Positions 24,263-33,469 of a stretch of DNA of 64,000 bases are shown here, in pieces (position 1 is the stretch's first letter; every line of letters starts with the position of its first letter). Origin of the DNA: Neoarius graeffei (lineage: Eukaryota; Chordata; Actinopteri; Siluriformes; Ariidae); contig NC_083587.1 of the NCBI RefSeq assembly GCF_027579695.1, positions 51,949,021 to 52,013,020 on the forward strand, written 5' to 3'. The notes beneath the pieces were generated by a model. It did not search any database. It was not told where the DNA came from and worked only from the letters and a program-made list of their open reading frames with translations. Position numbers and translations under genes: made by a program.

Positions 24263-24621
24263 AGCATTTTTTAACATAGTTACTGGGAGACCAAATGGTC
24301 TCCCAGTGGCCAGATTTGGTCTCCTAGTCAATGCCAAACCAGCTTCACTGGGAGACCAAATTTTAAACCAAGTTATGTCTTATCATTTGGTTCAATCAGT
24401 TGCAATTAATTAACCAAGTACCATGTAAGTATACATTTAACAAGGAAAACTTGGCACTGCATTAACTATGTTGATATTATGCTGGCTGAAACGAGGATTC
24501 GTAATGTGGCAATTTGCATCACAGAATATGCCGCAGCGTTGCAGCCGCATGGACTCTGGGGCCTGTGAATGTATTGCCCAGACCAGTTGGTCTCCTAGTG
24601 GAAAATCCTTAAAAAATGCTC
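24263..24621. mobile_element. Small MITE-like unit with GAGCATTTTTTAA ends
   Basis: Inverted ends GAGCATTTTTTAA / TTAAAAAATGCTC. Near the left end is a hairpin with 12-bp perfect arms, ACTGGGAGACCA and TGGTCTCCCAGT. The motif GGTCTCCTAG recurs inside. Confidence 0.5.
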
Positions 24622-24800
24622 CGAGTTTCACTGTAAACTAATAAACTGTCCAACTTGCTGCACTCACTTGTGGAAATGAACTCTGACCTCTAAACAGCAA
24701 ACTGCACTTTGAGCTTCACCCATTATTTATTTATTGTATTTATTTGATTTATGGTTTATTTAGCATTACAACACCACCAGAGTTGATAGATTTAACAGGT

Positions 24801-25267
24801 TCAGATTGTTGCCTGGAGTGTATTTGCTTGTGAGGAGAAATGGAATGACTCCTGAACACGAGGTTCGAGCTGAAGGAGGATTTCTTCTACGCTGTAATTA
24901 TCTGTGGGTGACGTTGGGGGTGGGGTGGGGGTGTCATGTGAGGGAGTCAGGTTCCATAAAGGAGATGGGTCACGTGAGGGGTTCGGGTCCCACGTAGGAG
25001 ACGGGCTCCTAAAAGGGGATGGGTGATAGGACAGGATCTTCAAAGGGGATGGGTCTGTTTCCCATAAGGGGGACAGAGACCTAAAAGGGGACTGGTTCTG
25101 TAAAGGGGATGGGGTATTCCTAGGGCTCCATAAAGGGGCCGGGGTCCTCAAAATCACCCTACACTCATCACCATTCTCTTTCTCATGCTGATCAGGCCTG
25201 TGGTCTTCATTCTGGTCGTGACGCTCTTCTGTGCTGTCATCGAGCACGATGACAGGAAACGTTCTTC
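24801..25267 (-). CDS. Putative terminal exon of an unknown Pro/Ser-rich protein
   Basis: On the minus strand an acceptor TTGCACACAG precedes an open frame of about 155 codons: RTFPVIVLDDSTEERHDQNE, then imperfect repeats built on PSPLW / PSPFRS (about residues 45-120), then NYSVEEILLQLEPRVQESFH and a stop. Several AATAAA hexamers follow on this strand (complement of TTTATT at 24725-24765). The phase fits a possible upstream exon whose donor AACG|GTGAGT is at 27075/27074, but that frame has no visible start. The repeats could also be noncoding. I recognise no family. Confidence 0.3.
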
Positions 25268-25857
25268 CTGTGTGCAAAGAGATGAAAAAAAAGGCAGTGA
25301 GACACATCTGCACGTCTCATCTAATGAATCAGAAACCTTTCTTTTTATAACAGATTCTGGTTTTGTACAGCATGAAATCTTCACTCAAATCATCCTTTAC
25401 ACCAAACACATTTACACAAGTGATGCTACTGCAAACTCAGACACAAATAATTCAGGAATTTTATCTTTTTTCCTTTCTTTTTGTGAGAAATACATCAAGA
25501 TGTGCAAAGACAATTCTGCACAGAGAATCTGTAATAAACATTCCCTTCAGTTTTCACCACCAGCCTGTGTGTTTTTAAACCTGATTCAATACCATGATCC
25601 CCTCAATAAAACCACTTAAAACACGCCGTTATCACATTACGGACATTTCTAAAAATACGTTTGACTAAATGCTTTAATCCTTTCGCTTGTTGTAACGCTG
25701 TTTATCATCTCATTTCTGCTCACTTACACATAGTTTTCTTTCCTATTAGTTCTACAGCAGTTTTCTGACCCGCACCAATGAACAACTCAATACAGTAATA
25801 AACTCGGACACATTTCATCTTACTGAAAACATTTTATCTGTTTTAACTCCGTTATTA

Positions 25858-26640
25858 TTTCCCAGAGGGTCGATTCACTGTTTCACAGCCCAGTAAAAAC
25901 ACAAATAAAACCCTGAACACTGAAAAACAATAATTTAGTCACATTAGCTATGCTAACTATGGTAACTGTGCTAATTAGCCAGCTAGCTAACATTAGCTTT
26001 GCTAATATTTCTCCTCAGCGTAACTATTTAACTTTTAATAAACTTTAAATATACTATAAGAAATTTCTAACAAACAAACAAACAAACACAAACTAACATT
26101 AAGTTAGAAATAATTATACCTCTTCAACCTTTAGTCGAATGATTCATTTCTGCCCATGTTAACATTTCTGAAAACATCAACACTTTTCTGTCTGTTTGCT
26201 GTTTGTACTTTAAAACATTTAATGATGTTTTTCAGCGCATTTGTCTGTTTTTAACAATCATAAAATTATCTGCAGTGTTTGTATCTGTTAGCTTTCATAC
26301 TCAAACAGTAATGTGCTAATGCTGACAGCTAGTTAGCTTAGCAACTTGATCCAACTTTTCTGACTAGCTGCTAACTTTAGGCTTGTTATCATGGATGTAA
26401 ACCGATTCGCCAAACCATAAAGAACTAGGTCGCTTTGAGCAAAAACGCTGATCACTATATTCCTGACAGCATTTCTGCCTGTTTAGTGCTATTGTTAATT
26501 GTTATTTCCCAGAGGGTCTATTCACTGTTTCACAGCCTAATGAAAACACAAAGAAAACCCTGAACACTGAAAAACAATAATTTAGTCACATTAGCTATGT
26601 TAACTATGGTAACTGTGCTAATAACCAATAATTTAGTCAC
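25858..26640 (+). repeat. Direct duplication of about 125 bp
   Basis: Sequence starting CCCAGAGGGTC(G/T)ATTCACTG recurs at 25861 and 26510 with few differences, ending around the TTAGCTATGCTAACTATGG motif. A third partial unit (TTTAGTCACATTAGC) follows at about 26628. The interval between holds no gene that I can support. Confidence 0.75.
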
Positions 26641-26656
26641 ATTAGCTATGCTAACC

Positions 26657-27015
26657 ATTCATTATCTGTAGCCGCTTGTCCTGTCCTACAGGGTCGCAGG
26701 CAAGCTGGAGCCTATCCCAGCTGACTATGGGCGAAAGGCGAGGTACACCCTGGACAAGTCGCCAGGTCATCACAGGGCTGACACATAGACACAGACAACC
26801 ATTCACACTCACATTCACACCTACGCTCAATTTAGAGTCACCAGTTAACCTAACCTGCATGTCTTTGGACTGTGGGGGAAACCGGAGCACCCGGAGGAAA
26901 CCCACGTGGACACGGGGAGAACATGCAAACTCTGCACAGAAAGGCCCTCGCCGGCCACGGGCTCGAACCCGGACCTTCTTGCTGTGAGCTGACAGTGCTA
27001 ACCACTACACCATTT
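26657..27015 (-). repeat. SINE S1, copy 7
   Basis: Reverse-oriented copy; the 5' head near 27010 is trimmed. One variant uses GTGGACACGGGG where others have GCGGACACGGGG. Confidence 0.9.
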
Positions 27016-28138
27016 TTTTGTAATAACGTGGTGTTTAAAGCCCTTGTTGTTGAAGTGAAAACTCGGTAACTCACCGTTCCAGGGGTCAGTCAGTCCACTC
27101 CATCCGGGCTGAGGATCTTTTCTCCTGGAGCGCACCAGTGAGGACGGGAATAAATCCAGATGTGTTCAGGAATCTCTGTGTCCGAGTCGCTGGTCTGAAT
27201 CTGATTTCGATAGTTTTATGAATGAACATTGTTGAAAAAAACCTGCAACATTGATTTAAACACAAATATTCCAAAGCCCACGGGGTGGGCAGGGACCTCA
27301 TTAATATTCAGAAATTAGACAGGAGGAAAGTGCCACCTGATTGGCCAGTGAAGCTTTCTGTTTAACCCACTGATCATTACATAACATATCTGGAGAACTC
27401 ATTGTCCAGTCCGCGCTCTACAGATGAGTGAGCCATCTGGCCGCCATATTATCACACACAGCACGTGTATTTGGCTTATGTGTTAAATATTTGGTCGTAT
27501 TTTATCAAATTTGCCCCAAGAAAAGTATTTCCTGACTTTTTTCCCCCTTTCATTACTTTCTCTTATTTTCTCAACTTTACCCACATTCCTTACATACATA
27601 TATTATTTACCAACTGGGAGGTCCGTATTGTGAAACACCGTGACCAAGGTCTTCTGGGCCAAGGTCAATATTCAAGGTCGAGGTCACGGTATTTCACCAT
27701 ATGGACCGACCTTAAGCTGGTAAATAATATATGAATTTTTTTCTTTACCAAATTCTAACAGAAAACGAGCGCCCGAAAGGGAAAACCGAGCCGAGCTGCC
27801 ATTTTGAATCCTCATTCACGGCTGTAATGCAAATGGCTTCCTCCTCGGTATACAAGTGCACTTCCATGGCAGGAAAAAAACTACATTTTGCCGCCTATGT
27901 AGTCCCCTATTTATACAAAATTGAGTTATTCAGGATTCAGCCATGTTTTTGCTTGGCGTTAGCAACAGTTAGAGGTTTTTAGCTTTCTCCTGAAATGTTT
28001 TCTTTTATTTCTTCTTCCTCAGGGTAGTAAAACTCGCTTTCGCTGTGAACACTGTCGTTATCGCTATCCATGATGTAAAATTAATGCTATTCTCCTGAGA
28101 AATGCTGGCAAAAATTTATAAGATTTTTGATAATCTTA

Positions 28139-29702
28139 CAGGGAGTGCAGAATTATTAGGCAAGTTGTATTTTTGAGGATTAGTTTTATTATTGAAAAAC
28201 AACTATGTTCTTGATGAACCCAAAAGACTCATAAATATCAAAGCTGAGTATTTTTGGAAGTTGGAGTAGGGCTTTCTTAGTTTTAGCTATCTTAGGAGGA
28301 TATCTGTGTGTGCAGGTGACTATAACTGTGCATAATTATTAGGCAACTTAACAAAAAACAAACATATACCCATTTCACTCATTTATTTTCACCAGGGAAA
28401 CCAATATAACAACTCAACATTCACTAATATACATTGCTGGCATTCAAAAACAAACAAAAAAAACAAATCAGTGACTAATATAGCCGCCTTTCTTTACAAG
28501 GACACTCAAAAGCCTGCCATCCATGGATTCGGTCAGTGTTTTGATCTGTTTGCGATCAACATTGCGTGCAGCAGCAACCACAGCCTCCCAGACACTGTTC
28601 AGAGATGTGTACTGTTTCCCCTCCTTGTAGATCTCACATTTGATGAGGGACCACAGGTTTTCTATGGGGTTCAGATCAGGTGAACAAGGAGGCCACGTCA
28701 TTAATCTTTCTTCCTTTAGACCCTTTCTGGCCAGCCATGCTGTGGAGTACTTGGATGCGTGTGATGGAGCATTGTCCTGCATGAAAATCATGTTTTTCTT
28801 GAAGGATGCTGACTTCTTCCTGTACCACTGCTTGAAGAAGGTGTCTTCCAAAAACTGACAATAGGACTGGGAGTTGAGCTTGACGCCATCCTCAACCCGA
28901 AAAGGTCCCACAAGCTCATCTTTGATGATACCAGCCCATACCAGTACCCCACCTCCACCTTGCTGGCGTCTGAGTCGGACTGGAGCTCTCTGCCCTTTGC
29001 TGATCCAGCCACAAGCCCATCCATCTGGCCCATCAAGACTCACTCTCATTTCATCTGTCCATAAGACCTTAGAAAAATCAGTCTTGTGATACTTCTTGGC
29101 CCAGTCTTGACGTTTCATCTTGTGTGTCTTGTTCAGTGGTGGTCGTTTTTCAGCCTTTGTTACCTTGGCCGTGTCCCTGAGTATTGCACACCTTGTGCTT
29201 TTTGACACTCCAGTGATGTTGCAGCTCTGAAATATGGCAAAACTGGTGGCAAGTGGCATCTTGGCAGCTTCACGCTTGACTTTCCTCAGTTCACGGGCAG
29301 TTAGTTTGCGCCTTTTTTTTTCAACGCGCTTCTTGCGACCCTGTTGACTATTTTGAATGAAGCGCTTGATTGTTCGATGGTCACGCTTCAAAAGCTGGGC
29401 AATTTTAAGAGTGCTCCATCCCTTTGCAATATATGTCACTATTTTTGACTTTTCTGAGTCCGTCAAATCCCTCTTCTGACCCATTTTGCCAAAGGAAAGG
29501 AAGTTGCCTAATAATTTTGCACACCTGATATAGGGTGTTGATGTCATTAGACCACACTCCTTTTCATTACAGAGATGCACATCACCTGGTATGCTTAATT
29601 GGTAGGAGGCTTTCAAGCCTATGCAGCTTGGAGTAGGCCAACATGCATAGAGAGGGTAATGTGGTCAACATACTCATTTGCCTAATAATTCTGCACTCCC
29701 TG
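28139..29702 (-). mobile_element. Tc1/mariner element C, apparently intact
   Basis: Termini CAGGGAGTGCAGAATTATTA are inverted at both ends, with TA at 28137-28138 and 29703-29704. Transposase frame uninterrupted. Inserted into repeat R3. Confidence 0.95.
28468..29484 (-). CDS. Tc1-type DDE transposase, uninterrupted
   Basis: The frame is 338 codons from the ATG at 29484 (MGQKRDLTDSEKSKIVTYIA), the usual length for Tc1 transposases; an upstream extension to 29616 is open but lacks family features. An N-terminal helix-turn-helix (WSTLKIAQLLKRDHRTIKRF) is followed by a basic linker with KKRVEKKRRKL. The catalytic domain carries VLWTDEMRVS (first Asp), IFMQDNAPSHAS (second Asp) and SPDLNPIENLWSLIK (Glu). 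No stop or frameshift is seen, so this copy could encode active enzyme. Confidence 0.93.
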   Translation of the reverse strand: MGQKRDLTDSEKSKIVTYIAKGWSTLKIAQLLKRDHRTIKRFIQNSQQGRKKRVEKKRRKLTARELRKVKREAAKMPLATSFAIFQSCNITGVSKSTRCAILRDTAKVTKAEKRPPLNKTHKMKRQDWAKKYHKTDFSKVLWTDEMRVSLDGPDGWACGWISKGQRAPVRLRRQQGGGGVLVWAGIIKDELVGPFRVEDGVKLNSQSYCQFLEDTFFKQWYRKKSASFKKNMIFMQDNAPSHASKYSTAWLARKGLKEERLMTWPPCSPDLNPIENLWSLIKCEIYKEGKQYTSLNSVWEAVVAAARNVDRKQIKTLTESMDGRLLSVLVKKGGYISH

Positions 29703-29882
29703 TATAAATAAATCTTGTAAAAAAAGATAAATGTTGACAAAAAAATGCTACTATGTTTGTTGTTGTTGTGAACGAGCGAGTCGCCAGAGGTCCGTAACTG
29801 GGGTCCATATCATAGGAGATGGACCCGCTCGCCAGCCAATCAGAATGCAGGATTTGATGGAAACCGGACCGCGAAAAAAAGT

Positions 29883-30700
29883 ATCTTTATCGTGCTCCTC
29901 TTCACTGTTATTGTTTTTTACTTTTCCAGTTCAGTCTCTCATAATTTCTGAATGGCTCTTTTACTACTATAATTATTTTTACAGAGATTATTTCAGTTTT
30001 TATCTGATACAGTGTATCTTTCTCTTTTGTATATTTTTCCTTCCTTTCTCTTTAGAACAGTTGTTGAACCAGGATTATTTTCTCATGTTATTTGCCATTT
30101 TCCCTTCATTCTCACAGTCATTACTGAACAGTATTTATGGGTCACATAATTCGCATCACGCATGAATCGATCCTGATAGAGCTCAATAACTTACAGGTTA
30201 TTCCTCATTGCTCACATTAATATCTCATATCTCATTTTCTTGAATACACATTGGCTTTTTATACTATTGAATTGTTATATTGATCTTATTTTTGTTTGAT
30301 ATAGTTATAAACACATATTGCTTGATGTTGTTTAGGTTTTCTTGAAATTTACATCAAAATTTTTTTTAATGTTTTGGAATTATTAATTTGTATTGAAATA
30401 TTTTCTAATTAATGGAGCATTTGAATAATTTATTGTTTTGTTATAATTATGCCTTAAACTGTAATTAATTTAGGAATTGTTTAATTTTATTATCATGAAA
30501 TGATCAATTGATTATACACAGTTTGTAACTATAGACACGGATTGGTATCAATCTGTTTCTAAATAGTTAATTTGTAATATCTACATGTAACACTCTGTTC
30601 CATCTATTATTTGCATGATTAATTTCATTTCATTTTTCACTCCGTGCAATAGAATGTATTTATTTTTCATTGCTGATCTGGAACAGTATATGAGGGTTCA
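29883..30700. other. A/T-rich intergenic stretch, nothing recognised
   Basis: Very A/T-rich sequence with poly-pyrimidine patches. No exon-like open frame with splice sites and no recognised repeat. Confidence 0.45.
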
Positions 30701-30862
30701 CATGCCTCCAGGCAATCCTTGACTTGCAAGTGACGTCAAAGCAAAATAGGAACCCGGATGTCGGCCATGTTGGTGGATATACAAATGCGGGGTCAAGTGA
30801 CATTCCATACAAAACATAGTCACACATGTACGACTCTCTTTGTTTTTCCACTGCTTTAAGCG

Positions 30863-31057
30863 ATGCCATATCTTTGTGCTGTATATGGTTGTAGTCAGAA
30901 CAGTACTCGTGACCTTGGCACATTCCGATTTTTTAGAATTCTGTCCTTGATTCGGAAAGAGGGCGAGGAAACTCTGAGGCTTAGTACAGAGAGGAGACGA
31001 GGGGATCAGGACACTTCGTCCAGTGACCATTTCATTCAATGCCATTTCGTTCAATAG
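30863..31057 (+). CDS. N-terminal THAP zinc-finger frame (truncated)
   Basis: The frame opens MPYLCAVYGCSQNSTRDLGT followed by FRFFRILSLIRKEGEETLRL and STERRR. This matches the start of THAP DNA-binding domains (C-x4-C, FRF motif, R-R) as found in P-element-like and Kolobok-type transposases and host THAP proteins. The W-x-A-I and C-x2-H half is missing, and the frame ends in unrelated residues. Likely a transposon exon or relic. Confidence 0.45.
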   Translation: MPYLCAVYGCSQNSTRDLGTFRFFRILSLIRKEGEETLRLSTERRRGDQDTSSSDHFIQCHFVQ

Positions 31058-31486
31058 TTAAGACATTCCGTCCAAAGCCTTTTTCATATGCACTATCAAT
31101 TATTTTATATTTCAGGTATTCCTGTGTTCACGAGTGAAAGCCCCACGAGAGCGCTGCTCTGCACCTACAGATTTAACATGATCCAGCCGGCTTTAAAAAT
31201 TAATAACTCGGCCAACGACACGTGCAGCGAAGCCACATTTTACAGGCACCTCCCTCTAAGCCTCCCGCTTTGAAAGTGCATGGTCTTGGGTTGGTAGGAC
31301 CGCACCTCGGCCTGGGATTCGCAAACAAAGTCCCCGTGAGAGTGCTGCTCCGCGCCTGAAGATTTAATATGATCTGTACTATGCCACTCATTTGCTTTAC
31401 AAAAATTTTTTTTGTTTGTTTTGGTTAAATTCCACTTAGAATTCCTCTTTTTTTCGAACAAACAAATACCTGAAATATAAAATAAC

Positions 31487-31861
31487 TGGGCGGCATGGTG
31501 GTGTAGTGGTTAGCGCTGTCGCCTCACAGCAAGAAGGTCCGGGTTCGAGCCCCGTGGCCGGCGAGGGCCTTTCTGTGCGGAGTTTGCATGTTCTCCCCGT
31601 GTCCGCGTGGGTTTCCTCCGGGTGCTCCGGTTTCCCCCACAGTCCAAAGACATGCAGGTTAGGTTAACTGGTGACTCTAAATTGACCGTAGGTGTGAATG
31701 TGAGTGTGAATGGTTGTCTGTGTCTATGTGTCAGCCCTGTGATGACCTGGCGACTTGTCCAGGGTGTACCCCGCCTTTCGCCCGTAGTCAGCTGGGATAG
31801 GCTCCAGCTTGCCTGCGACCCTGTAGAACAGCATAAAGCGGCGAGAGATAATGAGATGAGA
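31487..31861 (+). repeat. SINE S1, copy 8
   Basis: Full length, flanked by ATAAAATAACTG on both sides, inside one arm of the THAP-bearing unit. Confidence 0.93.
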
Positions 31862-32224
31862 TAAAATAACTGATAGTGCTTATGAAAAAGGTTTTGGATG
31901 AAATGGCCATGGGACGAAATGACCTGTATTCATACTTGATGGTCAGTAGAAGTGTCTTATCTTCAGAAAAGCCTGACTTTTTTAAATAATATGGGTCAAA
32001 ACCACACATAACAAAATTCATCCAATCGTTCAAATTGTGGTAATACTGAGAAAATTCAGCATTGTTTACAGACATGCTTTCAGTGGCTGCCATCCTAGTT
32101 GCTTTGTATATCCACCATCACGGCGGACGCTCATGATGCAGCACATTTAGATCACGTGGTTGCAAGTCATCTATAGGAAATGATGTTGCTTTGTTTACTT
32201 GAGGAAAGTGTTTGGGTATCTAAT

Positions 32225-32392
32225 ATTTTTTAAAGATTTTTTTGGGGCTTTTTTCACCTTTATTGGATAGGACAGCGTAGAGACAAGAAATGAGCAGGAG
32301 AGAGAGATCGGGAAATGACCTCAGGTCAGAATAGAACCCGGGTCCCCGGATTTATGGTATGGCGCCTTAGCCAACTGAGCCACGATGCCCCA
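32225..32392 (-). repeat. tRNA-related SINE S2, copy 1
   Basis: A/T-rich tail on the left (TTTAAAGATTTTTTTGGGGC), then GATAGGACAG, then a tRNA-like head on the minus strand (GGGGCATCGTGGCTCAGTTG, GAACCCGGGTCC). A second copy is at 44270. Confidence 0.8.
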
Positions 32393-32455
32393 TGGGTAGC
32401 TAATATTTTAACTACCTCTCCTAAGTGGACATATCTGTTAAAGGAAATAGACTGG

Positions 32456-32826
32456 TGGGCGACACGGTGGTGTAGTGGTTAGCACTGGTGCCTCACAGCA
32501 AGAAGGTCCTGGGTTCAAGCCCAGTGGCCGATGAGGGCCTTTCTGTGCGGAGTTTGCATGTTCTCCCCGTGTCTGCATGGGTTTCCTCCGGGTGCTCCGG
32601 TTTCCCCGACAGTCCAAAGACATGCAGGTTAGGCTAATTGGTGGCTCTAAATTGACCGTAGGTATGAATGTGAGTGCGAATGGTTGTGTGTCGGCCCTGT
32701 GATGACCTGGTGACTTGTCCAGGGTGTACCCTGCCTCTCGCCCATAGTCAGCTGGGATAGGCTCCAGCTTGCCTGCGACCCTGTAGAACAGGATAAAGCG
32801 GCTAGAGATAATGGATGGATGGATGG
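32456..32826 (+). repeat. SINE S1, copy 9
   Basis: More diverged copy; it ends in (ATGG)n instead of the ATGAG tail. Confidence 0.9.
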
Positions 32827-33099
32827 AAATAGACTGACTAAAAACCTTTTTGATTGCATTGTGTTTGTTGATATGAAGAGTTGAAGAGGATTCTCTGGCT
32901 GATTAAGTTCACAGACCAGATCTTTACAGGTTTATATACGTATGTTAGCTTATCATTTCTATCTTTCCAAAACCCCCTTTAAAATTCAGCATTTCATGTC
33001 CATTTTGGAAGATTAGTTTTGTACACAATGTCTTCTCGCACAAAGCTAAAAACATGAAACAAGGAATTGATTGTAATTAGAATAATAAAAAGAAACTTT

Positions 33100-33195
33100 T
33101 ATTTTGGTGAGCGGTTTAATGCGGACCGTGTAGCTTCAGCGGAAGTGTTATCATATGACAGTCACGTGACAGTGAAGCGGAAGCCGGATGAGAGG
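33100..33195 (+). promoter_or_regulatory. washc5: washc5 promoter and untranslated exon 1
   Basis: Contains GTCACGTGAC at 33161-33170, then GAAGCGGAAGCCGG (ETS-like) and a donor GAGAGG|GTGAGT-type site ending the exon at 33195. The next + strand acceptor in front of coding sequence is 36053/36054. In mammals the first WASHC5 exon is also untranslated. The transcription start itself is not determined. Confidence 0.6.
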
Positions 33196-33469
33196 GTGAG
33201 TAGTGCAGCTGGATGGCTGATTATAAATTGATTAAAATGTCTTATTGGCACAGAATAAAACACAAACCGTAGATTAAACACCACAGTGAGAGAGAGAGAG
33301 ATACACTTCCTCTTTTACTTACATCTGAGTTTTACTGTCTGTCAGTGAATCAGAATTCAGCGCGGTTTGTTATTTTAGTCTGTTTATTTTAGCCTGAGCT
33401 GATGACAATAATAATAATAATAATAATAATAGGCTTAAACCTGATTGCATCAGTCTTCCAGTTTCGTGT

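Larger units (their letters stand above)
27600..29882 (-). mobile_element. Repeat family R3, copy 1, split by Tc1 element C
   Basis: 27600-28138 and 29705-29882 are the two halves of a dispersed unit found also at 46352 and 49780. On the minus strand it has a 30-codon frame starting at 28071 (MDSDNDSVHSESEFYYPEEE) and a second, MEVHLYTEEEAICITAVNED-like frame seen in all copies. Superfamily unknown. Confidence 0.75.
30718..32178. mobile_element. THAP-bearing transposon-like unit
   Basis: Left and right ends share, in inverted orientation, GACTTGCAA and GGTGGATATACAAA (about 30729-30785 and 32101-32172). Inside are inward-facing frames: a THAP start on + (30863) and MAATESMSVNNAEFSQYYHN on - (start 32093). 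A further inverted pair, CTTTTTCATA(T/A)GCACTATC with ATTTTATATTTCAGGTATT, lies at 31070-31118 and 31466-31900 and is broken by a SINE. No family assigned. Confidence 0.45.

Noticed and set aside
29484-29616. N-terminal extension of the element C transposase
   Set aside because: The 44 extra codons lie in the terminal region of the element and the family start MGQKRDLTDSEK is internal.
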